From: Kocuria marina
GTDB lineage: Bacteria; Actinomycetota; Actinomycetes; Actinomycetales; Micrococcaceae
Length of the DNA stretch: 64,000 bases
Reading direction: 5' to 3'
NCBI RefSeq assembly: GCF_000786655.1
Contig: NZ_JROM01000022.1
Span: 119,122 to 183,121, forward strand
Shown here: piece after piece, positions 10,401-19,543 of the stretch
Layout: the number at the start of each line of letters is the position of its first letter
How positions within the stretch are numbered: position 1 is the stretch's first letter
Notes under the pieces: generated by a model
Database searches by the model: none
Told to the model about the DNA's origin: nothing
What the model saw: the letters and a program-made list of their open reading frames with translations, nothing else
Translations under genes and position numbers: made by a program

Positions 10401-11393
10401 CTAACGACGGCGGTAGGTCAGGTCCCGCGGGATCCGCCCGGCTTCCGTGGCCTTGCGTTCGAAACTCGTGAGGATCCGGCCCTCCCAGCGCGGGGCCCAT
10501 GCGGTGTCGGGGTGCTCGTCGTCCGCGAGCGGACCCGGATGCACGTTCTCGAAGTCCGCGTCCGCGCCGTCCAGGACCTCGCGCATCACCACCGCGTACT
10601 CCTGCCAGTCGGTGGCGAGCCGCCACAGTCCACCCGGTTCCAGGACGCGGGCGGCCAGGTCGGCGAAACCGGGGGAGACCAGGCGCCGCTTGTGGTGGCG
10701 GGTCTTGTGCCACGGATCCGGGAAGAAGACCCACAGTTCGTGCACGGAACCGGGTTCCAGCATGTGCTCGAGCACCTCGGGGGCGTTGGCCTGCGCCACG
10801 CGCACGTTGGTCACACCGGCCTGGGCGGCCTTCATGAGTAGGTCCGCGACACCGGGCTTGTAGACCTCCACGGCCAGGTGGTCCAGCTCCGGGTGGGCCG
10901 CCGCGTGGGACACGATGGCCTCACCCAGACCTGAGCCCACCTCCACGACGAGCGGTGCCACGCGGCCGAACACGGCCTCCCGGTCCAGTCGGTAGGCCGG
11001 ATCCACGGAGGTGTCGGTCATGACGCGGGGGATGTCCAGGACCCACTCGTCCGCATGCTCGTCCCACGCCTTCTGGCGCTTGGGGGACAACCGGTCACCG
11101 CGGCGCACGAACGAGTACGGCTGCCGCGGGAACGCCACGCCCGCGGGGGCACCGCCGGTCGCCGCGGCGGGACCCGTCGGAGCGCCGGCGTCAGTCGGTG
11201 CGCCGTCGTTCGTCGGGGTGGCATCGGCATCGGTGTGCTCGGATGACGACGGCGCGGCACCGGCCGCACGGGCCTCGGCGGGCTGTTCGGTGCGGTGTTC
11301 GGGGGCCGGGGACGCCTCCGGGGCGCTGCCCGGGGAGTCCGGGAGGGCCGCGTCGTGCGCGGACGTGTCAGGGGTGCGATCGCTGGATTCCAT
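10401..11393 (-). CDS. trmB: tRNA (guanine-N7-)-methyltransferase
   Basis: Methylates G46 of tRNA using S-adenosylmethionine. 330 residues. The first roughly 85 residues are a Pro/Ala/Thr-rich disordered extension unusual for the family (typical enzymes are 210-260 residues). The catalytic domain follows, with the SAM motif VVEVGSGLGE, the WVFFPDPWHKTRHHKRR signature, and a C-terminal ATDWQEYA segment. The ATG at 11393 is preceded by TAGGAT eight bases upstream, consistent with a nearly leaderless message. The next gene rightward is divergent. Confidence 0.95.
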   Translation of the reverse strand: MESSDRTPDTSAHDAALPDSPGSAPEASPAPEHRTEQPAEARAAGAAPSSSEHTDADATPTNDGAPTDAGAPTGPAAATGGAPAGVAFPRQPYSFVRRGDRLSPKRQKAWDEHADEWVLDIPRVMTDTSVDPAYRLDREAVFGRVAPLVVEVGSGLGEAIVSHAAAHPELDHLAVEVYKPGVADLLMKAAQAGVTNVRVAQANAPEVLEHMLEPGSVHELWVFFPDPWHKTRHHKRRLVSPGFADLAARVLEPGGLWRLATDWQEYAVVMREVLDGADADFENVHPGPLADDEHPDTAWAPRWEGRILTSFERKATEAGRIPRDLTYRRR

Positions 11394-11510
11394 CGTGGAT
11401 CATCCTAGGCGCGGGGGGCGTTACAGGAGGGGATCGGGTGACCCGCGGCACCTACTATTTGAACAACCCGCCCACCCCTCAACGCCCAGGCGCCTGCCAG
11501 GAGAGCCCGC

Positions 11511-12758
11511 ATGACCCAGAACCCCGCGTTCCCCGAGCCCGGTCGCAGCAGGCTGGGATTGAGCCCGCGCCTGGACTGGATCGTGCTCGTGGGCGCCCTG
11601 GGCATCCTCTCCGCCGTGAGCCCGCTGGCCACGGACATGTACCTCGCGTCCATGCCGGAGATGGGCGAGTGGTTCGGCTCCCCGGCCAGCATGATCCAGC
11701 TGACCCTCACCGCGTACATGGTGGGCATGGCGCTGGGGCAATTCCTGCTGGGCCCGCTCTCGGACGTGCTGGGGCGGCACAAACTCATGGTCACGGGGAA
11801 CCTGATCTTCCTGCTCGCGTCCGTGGGGATCATCGTGGCCCCGGACATCCACTGGGTGCTCGCCCTGCGGTTCGTGCAGGGTCTCGCCGGGGCGGCGGGC
11901 GTGGTGATCGCCCGGGCCGTGGTTTCGGACATCGCCCATGGCCACCGCGCGGCCCAGCTGTACTCGGTGCTCGCGCTCATCACGTCCCTGGCACCCGTGG
12001 TCGCACCGCTCGCGGGCGGTGTGATCGCGACCGTGGCCGACTGGCGTGTGGTGTTCTGGGTGCTCGCGATCTTCGGGGCCGTGATGCTCGCGTGCTCCGT
12101 GTTCATCGTGCCGGAGACCCTCCCGCCGGGGCAGCGCTCGCGGGGCGGGCTGGGGCGCATCCTGCGCAACGCCGGGCAGGTGATCAGTGATCGGCACTTC
12201 ACGCTCTACGCCCTGAGCTTCGCCTTCGCGTTCGGTGCGCTGTTCTCCTACATCTCCGCGTCCTCGTTCGTGATCCAGAACGTGCTGGGCTTCAGCGCCC
12301 TGGTCTACTCCGTGATCTTCGCGATCAACGCGTGCGGTTCGATCACCATGGGAGTGGTCAACACCAAGCTCGTGGGCAGTCGGGACCCCTCCTCCCTGTT
12401 GCTCGTGGGGGTCACGGGACTCGCAACCTTCTCCGTGCTCAACATGGTCCTGGTGCTGCTGGGCGTGGTCGGAGCGATCACCCTGGTGTTGTTGTTCCTG
12501 GCCCAGTCCTGCATGGGACTCGTCCTGGGCAACGCCGTGGCTATGGCCCAGCGCCAGGCCCAACGGCTGCGCCTCTCCGGCACAGGTTCCGCCGTGGTGG
12601 GCATGGCCCAGTTCATCCTGGCCGGGCTCGTCACGCCCCTCACGGGCCTCGGCGGGGAGTACACCGCGGTGCCCATGGTGCTGAGCATGGCGGCATGCGC
12701 CGTGATCTCCGTGGGACTGGTCCTCACGGCGCGCCGGCAGGGGACGCCCCTCCGGTGA
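11511..12758 (+). CDS. MFS multidrug exporter, Bcr/CflA type
   Basis: Proton-driven exporter of the drug:H+ antiporter-1 group. 415 residues with twelve predicted membrane segments. The Bcr/CflA-typical LSAVSPLATDMYLASMPEM follows the first helix, and the MFS motif A appears as GPLSDVLGRHKLMVTG after helix 2. Substrate cannot be told from sequence; family members export bicyclomycin, chloramphenicol or other small drugs. The ATG at 11511 follows CAGGAG. A -10-like TACTAT about 60 bp upstream suggests its own promoter, divergent from trmB. Confidence 0.9.
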   Translation: MTQNPAFPEPGRSRLGLSPRLDWIVLVGALGILSAVSPLATDMYLASMPEMGEWFGSPASMIQLTLTAYMVGMALGQFLLGPLSDVLGRHKLMVTGNLIFLLASVGIIVAPDIHWVLALRFVQGLAGAAGVVIARAVVSDIAHGHRAAQLYSVLALITSLAPVVAPLAGGVIATVADWRVVFWVLAIFGAVMLACSVFIVPETLPPGQRSRGGLGRILRNAGQVISDRHFTLYALSFAFAFGALFSYISASSFVIQNVLGFSALVYSVIFAINACGSITMGVVNTKLVGSRDPSSLLLVGVTGLATFSVLNMVLVLLGVVGAITLVLLFLAQSCMGLVLGNAVAMAQRQAQRLRLSGTGSAVVGMAQFILAGLVTPLTGLGGEYTAVPMVLSMAACAVISVGLVLTARRQGTPLR

Positions 12759-12776
12759 ACCACCCGGCGCTGCAAC

Positions 12777-12880
12777 GTCGTTCGTCGGGCGGACGTCCCG
12801 GCCGCGTCGTCCGGAGGGCGAATGTCCCGACCCGGCGGTGTCGCCCGTCGGGTGAATGCCCGGACCCGGCGGCGTCGTCC
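12777..12880. repeat. Imperfect tandem repeat, period about 34 bp
   Basis: Three degenerate copies of a GTCG-CCCGTCGGGTGAATGTC-like unit begin near 12777, 12806 and 12840, and a fourth partial copy begins near 12874. They carry the exact 11-mer GCGGCGTCGTC at 12869-12879. The run lies between the exporter and the AGCS carrier; no reading frame in it looks coding. Confidence 0.5.
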
Positions 12881-13019
12881 CGCGAGCCGTGCGACATGGC
12901 CCCCGCTCCGCGCGCCGACGGGCCCGGAACCGCGCGGGATGTGGTTCACTGTCCGGGACAGTGACATTGTTCACACACCGTCCGTGGCATCCTGCCCCAG
13001 TTGAACGAGGGACACCTTC

Positions 13020-14495
13020 ATGCTCGATTCGCTCCAATCCATTCTCGACACGATCGGCGGGTTCGTGTGGGGGCCGTTCCTCCTGATCCCGCTGCTGCTC
13101 GGAACGGGCATCTACCTGACCATCCGGCTGTCCGGACTGCAGATCACCAAGTTGATCCCCGCACTGCGCCTCGCGTTGTTCGAACGCAAGGACAAGGACG
13201 CCCCCGGCGGTGACGTCTCCCAGTTCCAGGCATTGACCACGGCGCTCGCCGCGACCGTGGGTACCGGCAACATCGTGGGCGTGGCCACGGCCATCTCGAT
13301 CGGCGGCCCCGGCGCCCTGTTCTGGATGTGGGTCACGGGCGTGCTGGGCATGGCGTCCAAGTACTCGGAGGCCTTCCTGGGCGTGCGGTTCCGCACCCGA
13401 GACGCCAAGGGCGAGATCTCCGGCGGTCCGCAGTACTACCTGTTCCGCGGGATCCCCAACGGTTTCGGCAAGTTCCTCTCCCTGTTCTTCGCGGTCGCCG
13501 CGGTGCTCGCGTCCTTCGGGATCGGCAACATGACCCAGGGCAACTCCATCTCCGCGAACGTGGAGTCCTCCTTCGGTGTGCCCGTGTGGGTCACGGGCCT
13601 CGTGCTCGCGGCGCTGACGCTGCTCGTGCTCGTGGGCGGGATCAAGTCCATCGGCAAGGTCACCGCTGCGCTCGTGCCCATCATGATCGTCTTCTACGTC
13701 CTGGGTGCGCTCTACATCCTGGCGGTCAACATCGAGTCCGTCCCCGCGGCGTTCGGGACCATCTTCAGCACGGCCTTCACCGGGCACTCCGCGGTGGGCG
13801 GCTTCGCCGGGTCCGCGATCATCCTCGTGGTGCAGATGGGTGTGGCCCGCGGCATCTTCTCCAACGAGTCCGGCATGGGGTCCGCGGCCATCGCCGCAGC
13901 TGCCGCGCAGACCACCCACCCCGTCCGTCAGGGTCTGGTGTCCATGACCCAGACGTTCATCGACACCATCATCGTGGTGACCTGCACGGGCCTCGTGATC
14001 GTGACCACCGGCGTGTGGGACCAGGGCAAGGACTTCGCGGCCACCATGACCGGGGACGCCTTCAGCCACGGGCTGCCCGGCGGGTGGGGCCACCTCATCG
14101 TGACCCTGGGTCTGATCCTCTTCGCGTACTCCACCATCCTGGGCTGGGCCTACTACGGCGAGCGCTGCATGGAGCGGTTGTTCGGCCGCGGGTCCGTGAT
14201 GCCGTACCGCGTGTTCTTCTCACTGATCGTGTTCGTGGGCTGCAGCGTGCCGCTGGCCATCGTGTGGTCCTTCGCGGACCTCATGAACGGGCTCATGGCG
14301 CTGCCCAACCTGCTGGGTCTGCTCATCCTCTCCGGGCTGATCGCCCGCGAGACCAAGCACTACCTGCGCAACGACCCGCAGTTGCGCGCGGACAAGCTGC
14401 AGATCGACGGGTTCATGGAGGGCCGCCCCGGGGCCATCGACAGTTACGTCTCCACCGGGCACACGCGCTCGGACCGGGCGCAGCGCGTGCGCTGA
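13020..14495 (+). CDS. AGCS-family sodium:alanine/glycine symporter (copy 1)
   Basis: 491 residues, about eleven membrane segments. It shows the alanine-or-glycine:cation symporter hallmarks: VGTGNIVGVATAISIGGPGALFWMW near residues 80-105 and GIFSNESGMGSAAIAAAAAQ around residue 280. It imports alanine or glycine with sodium. The ATG at 13020 follows GAGGGACACCTTC. A second AGCS copy lies 2.7 kb downstream on the other strand, and an APC permease follows directly, so this is an amino-acid uptake neighbourhood. Confidence 0.93.
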   Translation: MLDSLQSILDTIGGFVWGPFLLIPLLLGTGIYLTIRLSGLQITKLIPALRLALFERKDKDAPGGDVSQFQALTTALAATVGTGNIVGVATAISIGGPGALFWMWVTGVLGMASKYSEAFLGVRFRTRDAKGEISGGPQYYLFRGIPNGFGKFLSLFFAVAAVLASFGIGNMTQGNSISANVESSFGVPVWVTGLVLAALTLLVLVGGIKSIGKVTAALVPIMIVFYVLGALYILAVNIESVPAAFGTIFSTAFTGHSAVGGFAGSAIILVVQMGVARGIFSNESGMGSAAIAAAAAQTTHPVRQGLVSMTQTFIDTIIVVTCTGLVIVTTGVWDQGKDFAATMTGDAFSHGLPGGWGHLIVTLGLILFAYSTILGWAYYGERCMERLFGRGSVMPYRVFFSLIVFVGCSVPLAIVWSFADLMNGLMALPNLLGLLILSGLIARETKHYLRNDPQLRADKLQIDGFMEGRPGAIDSYVSTGHTRSDRAQRVR

Positions 14496-14547
14496 CCGAC
14501 GCCCCGCCCGCTCGGGACCACCGGTCCCGACGGCGCTCAACAGCCAA

Positions 14548-14593
14548 GGCCCGAAACGGCACGTGATCCGCGGATCACCTGCCTTTTCGGGCC
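14548..14593. terminator. Long hairpin between AGCS carrier and APC permease
   Basis: GGCCCGAAA (14548-14556) pairs with TTTCGGGCC (14585-14593), GGCA with TGCC inside, and the centre is the perfect 16-bp palindrome GTGATCCGCGGATCAC. It follows the AGCS gene by about 50 bp and precedes the permease start. Confidence 0.7.
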
Positions 14594-14665
14594 TCAGCTG
14601 TTCCCGACACCCGGGCGCAGGCCCCGCCACGGTTGGGCGCCCGCCCGGGTGTACCCTCTGACTCC

Positions 14666-16126
14666 ATGACGAACAGCTCCACCGCGGTGTCGCCGCAGCA
14701 CACGCACTCCGAGCCCAGCAGGGGCCTGAGCAATCGACACATCCAACTGATCGCGATCGGCGGTGCGATCGGCACCGGGTTGTTCATGGGATCGGGGCGC
14801 ACCATCTCCCTGGCGGGCCCGGCCGTGGTGTTCGTCTACGTGGTGATCGGTTTCTTCCTCTTCTTCATGATGCGCGCCATGGGCGAGCTGCTGCTGTCCA
14901 ATCTGCGCTACAAGACCTTCGCGGATTTCGCGGCCGATCTGATCGGCCCGTGGGCGGGGTTCTTCGTGGGCTGGTCCTACTGGTTCTGCTGGATCGTCAC
15001 GGCGATCGCGGAGCTCGTGGCCATCACGGGCTACGTCCAGTTCTGGTGGGCGGCCGTCCCGCTGTGGCTGCCCACCGTCCTCGTGGTCGTGATCGTGTTC
15101 CTGCTCAACGCCGTGAGCGTGAAGAACTTCGGGGAGATGGAGTTCTGGTTCGCGCTCATCAAGATCGTGGCCATCCTGGCCCTGATCGTGGTGGGCGCGA
15201 TCATGGCGCTGACCCACTTCGCATCCCCGGACGGGCACACCGCCCAGCTCGCGAACCTGTGGAACGACGGCGGGTGGTTCCCGAACGGCGCTATGGGCGT
15301 GGTCGCGGGGTTCCAGATCGCGGTCTTCGCGTTCGTGGGCATCGAGCTCGTGGGCACCACCGCGGCCGAGGCCCGTGATCCCCGCACGACCCTTCCCCGG
15401 GCGATCAACTCCGTCCCGGTGCGCATCCTCATCTTCTACGTGGGATCCCTCCTGGCCATCCTGGTGGTCACCCCGTGGCGCTCGATCAACCCCGAGCAGT
15501 CCCCGTTCGTGGCCATGTTCGCGCTGGCCGGGCTCGCGGGCGCCGCGTCCGTGGTGAACTTCGTGGTGCTGACCTCCGCGATGTCCTCGTCCAACTCCGG
15601 GGTGTTCTCCACGTCCCGGATGATGTTCGGTCTCTCCGCGGAGGGCAGCGCACCCGGGATCTTCAAGGGGCTCAACCGCGTGGGCGTACCCGTGCGGGCC
15701 CTGTACCTCACGGCGGGCATCCTGCTGCTGACCATCCCCGTGCTCTACGCGGGGGACTCGATCATCGAGGCGTTCACGCTGATCACGTCCGTGGCGTCCC
15801 TCTTGTTCGTGTTCGTGTGGTCCATGATCCTGATCTCCTACATCCGCTACCGCATGAAGTTCCCCGAGCGCCACGCCACCTCCGAGTACAAGATGCCCGG
15901 CGGCGTGGTGATGTGCGCTGTGGTGCTCGCGTTCTTCGTGTTCGTGGCGTGGGCGCTGAGCACGGATCCCCAGACAGCCACGGGGCTGGTCGCGGTGGCC
16001 GCGTGGCTCGTGGTGCTGGGAATCTCGTGGGCCTTCGTACGCCGCACGGAGTCCCACCGGCAGACCTTCGAGTGGTTCAAGCAGGAGATGGCCCGCCCCG
16101 TGGAGCACGAACACCCGTCCCGATAG
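14666..16126 (+). CDS. APC-family amino-acid permease (CycA/AapA-like)
   Basis: 486 residues with twelve membrane segments. After an N-terminal RGLSNRHIQLIAIGGAIGTG segment comes LFMGSGRTISLAGPAVVFVY, the signature of the amino-acid transporter group that includes CycA (D-serine/D-alanine/glycine) and aromatic amino-acid permeases. FVGIELVGTTAAEARDP lies in the middle and a cytoplasmic RRTESHRQTFEWFK tail at the end. The ATG at 14666 is chosen because homologues start close to the SNRHIQLIAIGG region and TACCCT stands eight bases upstream, suggesting a leaderless or short-leader message; the frame is open 33 bp further. Exact substrate unknown. Confidence 0.88.
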   Translation: MTNSSTAVSPQHTHSEPSRGLSNRHIQLIAIGGAIGTGLFMGSGRTISLAGPAVVFVYVVIGFFLFFMMRAMGELLLSNLRYKTFADFAADLIGPWAGFFVGWSYWFCWIVTAIAELVAITGYVQFWWAAVPLWLPTVLVVVIVFLLNAVSVKNFGEMEFWFALIKIVAILALIVVGAIMALTHFASPDGHTAQLANLWNDGGWFPNGAMGVVAGFQIAVFAFVGIELVGTTAAEARDPRTTLPRAINSVPVRILIFYVGSLLAILVVTPWRSINPEQSPFVAMFALAGLAGAASVVNFVVLTSAMSSSNSGVFSTSRMMFGLSAEGSAPGIFKGLNRVGVPVRALYLTAGILLLTIPVLYAGDSIIEAFTLITSVASLLFVFVWSMILISYIRYRMKFPERHATSEYKMPGGVVMCAVVLAFFVFVAWALSTDPQTATGLVAVAAWLVVLGISWAFVRRTESHRQTFEWFKQEMARPVEHEHPSR

Positions 16127-16176
16127 AACACACCTGGCCCCCTGTTCAGCACGCACCCCATGCTTAAGCTGGGGAC

Positions 16177-17052
16177 ATGACTCGACTGCCGGAACCCCTG
16201 TCCCTGTCCTGCGCCGACGGCTCGGGATCCGTCCTAAGCTACGGCGCGCACGTGGTGTCGTGGGCACCGGAGGATCACGAGCCCGTGCTGTGGGTCTCCT
16301 CCCGCTCCTACAACGAGACGGGCAGAGCGGTCCGCGGCGGTGTCCCCATCTGCTTCCCGTGGTTCGGCCCCGGGCGCACGGGGGACATGGACCCCGCACA
16401 CGGGTTCGCGCGGATCACCGAGTGGCAGCTCGCCGAGCAGGGGGAGGACACCGAGGGTCACGCCTACGCCGAGTTCACCCTCACGCCCGCGGACGTGGCC
16501 GAGCACCTGCGCGAAACGTTCCCCCACGAGTTCGAGGCCCGGTTCCGGGTCACCGTGGGCGCCCGCTTGCGTATGGCGCTCACCGTGACGAATACCGGCA
16601 CCGGGACCTTCGACTTCGAGGAGGCGCTGCACAGCTACCTCCACGTGGGCGATTCCCGGCGCGTGAGCGTGACCGGCCTCGACGGTGTCTCCTACTACGA
16701 CAAGGTGGCCAAGGAGCAGCGGCGCCAGAGCGGGGAACTCACGATCACGGGCGAGACCGACGCCGTGTTCGCCCATCGCGGCGAGGTGCGGGTTTCCGAC
16801 CCCGAGCTCGGTCGCACCCTCGTGATCACCAAGGAGGGCTCGGACAGCACCGTGGTGTGGAACCCCTGGGCGGACAAGTCCGTGGCCATGGCGGACTTCG
16901 CGGACGACGAGTGGCAGCAGATGCTGTGCGTGGAAGCGGGCAACGTGATGGGCTCCCCGGTCCGGCTCGAGGCCGGTGAGTCCCACACCCTCGTGCAGAG
17001 CATCGAGGTGCAGGACCTCACCGCGCAGGAGCCCGCCGCCCAGGACGCCTGA
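16177..17052 (+). CDS. D-hexose-6-phosphate epimerase (YeaD/aldose-1-epimerase superfamily)
   Basis: 291 residues with the mutarotase fold. RGGVPICFPWFGPG and DPAHGFARITEW carry the substrate-binding Arg and the catalytic His, and FDFEEALHSYLHVGD and VVWNPWADK match glucose-6-phosphate 1-epimerases. It interconverts alpha and beta anomers of hexose 6-phosphates in the cytoplasm. The ATG at 16177 is preceded by TAAGCT exactly six bases upstream with no ribosome site between, fitting a leaderless transcript. It stands alone between the permease and a convergent AGCS gene. Confidence 0.9.
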   Translation: MTRLPEPLSLSCADGSGSVLSYGAHVVSWAPEDHEPVLWVSSRSYNETGRAVRGGVPICFPWFGPGRTGDMDPAHGFARITEWQLAEQGEDTEGHAYAEFTLTPADVAEHLRETFPHEFEARFRVTVGARLRMALTVTNTGTGTFDFEEALHSYLHVGDSRRVSVTGLDGVSYYDKVAKEQRRQSGELTITGETDAVFAHRGEVRVSDPELGRTLVITKEGSDSTVVWNPWADKSVAMADFADDEWQQMLCVEAGNVMGSPVRLEAGESHTLVQSIEVQDLTAQEPAAQDA

Positions 17053-17216
17053 GCGGGCACCCGCCGCTCACGACACCTGAGCGGGCTCTCGCCACGCGAC
17101 GTCGCCCGCGCCCGGCGAGCGCGCGGGGGAGACCGCCGCTCGGCCCGGCCCGCACCCCGCGGGGAACGTTCCGGTGCGAGAATGCCCCGGGGTGAATGCC
17201 CCGGGGTGCGGGACCG

Positions 17217-18791
17217 TCAGTCGCGCTCGGCGGACGACGCCGCGGCGTCGCCCCCCGGTGCCGCACCGGTAGCGGCCCCGGCGCGCGGGGACTCGGCGGG
17301 CGGGACCACGGGCAGCGTACCCGTCTCCGACAGCGCCGGGTTGGCCGAGGAGAGGTCCACCGTGTGGTGGATCTGGGCGTCCAGGGCACCGGGGTGGGTG
17401 CCCATGAACGCGTCGATCTGATCGGTCGTGGCGTTGAACTTGGGATCGTTCTTCAGATACAGGTTGGTCTCCCGGACCACCAGGCCGGAGAGGATGATCA
17501 GCCCGATCAGGTTGGGGATGGCCATGAGCCCGTTCATGATGTCCGAGAAGGACCATACGAGCGTGAGCGGGGCGAGGGCGCCCAGACCGGCCGCGAAGGA
17601 GAAGATCACGCGGTACACGATGGCCGCTCGGGCCCCCGCGAGGCGTTCCACGTTGCGCTCGCCGTAATACGCCCACCCCAGGACGGTGGAGTAACCCAGC
17701 AGCACCAGGCAGATGGTGACCACGATCCCGCCCCACGAACCGGGCAGGCCCGTGGAGAACGCCACGGAGGTCATGGTCGCGGTGTCCGCGCCGTTCCACA
17801 CTCCGGTCGTGAGGATCACGAAACCGGTGATGGAGATGACCACCAGGGTGTCCACGAAGGTCTGGGTCATGGACACGAGGCCCTGGCGCACGGGGTGGCT
17901 CGTCTGCGCCACGGACGCGGCGATCGAGGCGGTGCCCATCCCGGACTCGTTGGAGAACAGGGAGCGGGCGGCACCCATCTGGATGGCCATGAGCACCGTG
18001 GAGCCCACGAAACCGCCGGCGGCACCCATGGGGGTGAACGCGCCGGTGAAGATCAGGCGCAGGGCCTCGGGGATCCCCTGGAAGTTCACGCCGATGATGT
18101 ACAGCCCCGAACCGATGTAGAGCACGATCATGAGCGGGACCATGTATGTGGTGACCTTGGCGATCGACTGGATCCCGCCCAGCAGGGCGAGCCCGGTGCC
18201 CACGGCCAGGACCACGGCGGTGATCACGGGGGAGACGTTGAAGGTGTGTTCCAGGTTGGACGCGATCGCGTTGCCCTGGGTCATGTTGCCGATCCCGAAC
18301 GTGGCCACTACGCAGCACACCGCGAACATCACGGACAGGAAGCGGCCGAACTTGTTGGGGATGCCGCGGGCCAGGTACACCTGCGGTCCGCCGGTGAGCT
18401 GACCGGCGGTGTCCCGGGTGCGGAAGCGCACGCCCAGGAAGCACTCCGCGTACTTGGACGCCATGCCGAACAGCGCGGTGATCCACATCCAGAACAGGGC
18501 GCCGGGGCCGCCGATGGACATGGCCGCTGCCACACCCACGATGTTGCCCGTCCCCACCGTGGCGGCCAGCGCCGTGGACATCGCTGCGAAGGAGGAGATG
18601 TCGCCCTTCTCCCCGGTGGCCCGGGAACGGCGCCCGAATCCCAGGCTCATGGCCTTGGTGAAGAGCCGGAACTGGATGCCGCGCAAGCGGAACGTCAGGA
18701 AGATTCCCGTTCCCAGCAGCAGGGGGATCAGGAGCCACGGCCCCCAGATCAGGTCGCGAAGAAGGTCCAGATTGTGTTGGAGGGTTTCCAT
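17217..18791 (-). CDS. AGCS-family sodium:alanine/glycine symporter (copy 2)
   Basis: 524 residues, close in sequence to the copy at 13-14.5 kb: WGPWLLIPLLLGTGIFLTFR near the N-terminus, VGTGNIVGVAAAMSIGGPG, and SLFSNESGMGTASIAASVAQ. Function is alanine/glycine uptake with sodium. The C-terminus has an extra low-complexity Ala/Pro/Ser tail of about 45 residues, encoded in part by the 11-mer GACGACGCCGC at 17233-17243. The ATG at 18791 lies just after a GGAAAG site. The two copies face each other across the permease and epimerase genes, suggesting an old duplication. Confidence 0.92.
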   Translation of the reverse strand: METLQHNLDLLRDLIWGPWLLIPLLLGTGIFLTFRLRGIQFRLFTKAMSLGFGRRSRATGEKGDISSFAAMSTALAATVGTGNIVGVAAAMSIGGPGALFWMWITALFGMASKYAECFLGVRFRTRDTAGQLTGGPQVYLARGIPNKFGRFLSVMFAVCCVVATFGIGNMTQGNAIASNLEHTFNVSPVITAVVLAVGTGLALLGGIQSIAKVTTYMVPLMIVLYIGSGLYIIGVNFQGIPEALRLIFTGAFTPMGAAGGFVGSTVLMAIQMGAARSLFSNESGMGTASIAASVAQTSHPVRQGLVSMTQTFVDTLVVISITGFVILTTGVWNGADTATMTSVAFSTGLPGSWGGIVVTICLVLLGYSTVLGWAYYGERNVERLAGARAAIVYRVIFSFAAGLGALAPLTLVWSFSDIMNGLMAIPNLIGLIILSGLVVRETNLYLKNDPKFNATTDQIDAFMGTHPGALDAQIHHTVDLSSANPALSETGTLPVVPPAESPRAGAATGAAPGGDAAASSAERD

Positions 18792-18884
18792 GGGGGTACG
18801 GAGCTTTCCGTGAGGAACGGTGCGAATTGCTGACTAACGTAGCAGCCCGGCGCGCACCACGGTTCGCGGTCCCGGCGCGGAAGA

Positions 18885-18922
18885 CGACGACGCCGCAGTG
18901 GCGGACCACTGCGGCGTCGTCG
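18885..18922 (-). terminator. Terminator hairpin built from two inverted GACGACGCCGC 11-mers
   Basis: Perfect 17-bp stem (CGACGACGCCGCAGTGG at 18885-18901 with 18906-18922) and a CGGA loop. It lies 19 bp beyond the stop of the DoxX gene on the reverse strand. Both arms contain the repeated 11-mer described in the findings. Confidence 0.8.
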
Positions 18923-18940
18923 GGAGAACGCGGTGCCGTA

Positions 18941-19336
18941 TTACTTCTGCAGCACGAGGGCCGCGCCGATCGCGGCCAGGAAGGAGTCCTTGGACAGGGT
19001 CATGCCCTGCTCGGACGGGCGGATGCCGTCCTCCTGGGTCATGTCCGAGTTGCGGAAGTACATGCTCAGCAGCCCGGCGCTGAAGGCGAGCAGGCCAGCG
19101 CCGGCCAGGCGCTTGGACACGAACGGGGTCAGCAGGGCGGTGCCCAGGGCCAGCTCGGTGCCGGCGATGAACTTGGCGAAGGTCTGGGAGTCCCAGTCCG
19201 CGAACTGGGGGACACCGGTGGAGGCGAACTGCTTCAGACCCTCGGCGGACTCGGCATCCATGCCGAGCTTGCCGTAGCCGGACTGGAGCAGGAACGCGCC
19301 GGGGACGCCGCGCAGGATGGCGTTGGAAATGCGCAT
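18941..19336 (-). CDS. DoxX-family membrane protein
   Basis: 131 residues with about four hydrophobic segments, starting MRISNAILRGVPGAFLLQSGYGKLG, the entry pattern of DoxX proteins (helix 1 with a conserved G-x-x-K motif). The function of the family is poorly known; some members take part in thiosulfate oxidation or in a membrane redox complex that handles oxidative stress. The ATG at 19336 is preceded by AAAGG seven bases upstream; the longer open frame has no start signal. It is divergent from the DJ-1/PfpI gene, itself a stress-type protein, so a shared stress role is possible. Confidence 0.75.
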   Translation of the reverse strand: MRISNAILRGVPGAFLLQSGYGKLGMDAESAEGLKQFASTGVPQFADWDSQTFAKFIAGTELALGTALLTPFVSKRLAGAGLLAFSAGLLSMYFRNSDMTQEDGIRPSEQGMTLSKDSFLAAIGAALVLQK

Positions 19337-19494
19337 GACTGAGCCTTTCGTCGGGAGGTGCGGTGGGGGCGGAGCAGGGCCCTGGGAACCCACCGGGGAT
19401 CGCTGTTCATCCTAACAGCGGGGCCATTTCCGGCCCCGGGGCGAGTGCAACATGCCGACAGTGAACGCGCGGCCCCCGCGTGCGGTCCGGTGTC

Positions 19495-19500
19495 TAGTGT
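19495..19500 (+). promoter_or_regulatory. -10 box of the DJ-1/PfpI gene
   Basis: TAGTGT lies 43 bp before the GTG start in the divergent region between the DoxX and DJ-1/PfpI genes. The -35 region is GC-rich and unconvincing. Confidence 0.4.
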
Positions 19501-19543
19501 GGTGGCACGTCGAGCGCACCGCGCGCCCTCGGAAAGGAGACCC

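Noticed and set aside
11421..14093. 890-codon reverse frame across the exporter and AGCS genes
   Set aside because: Overlaps two well-supported forward genes; low-complexity His/Gly/Glu content; no motif.
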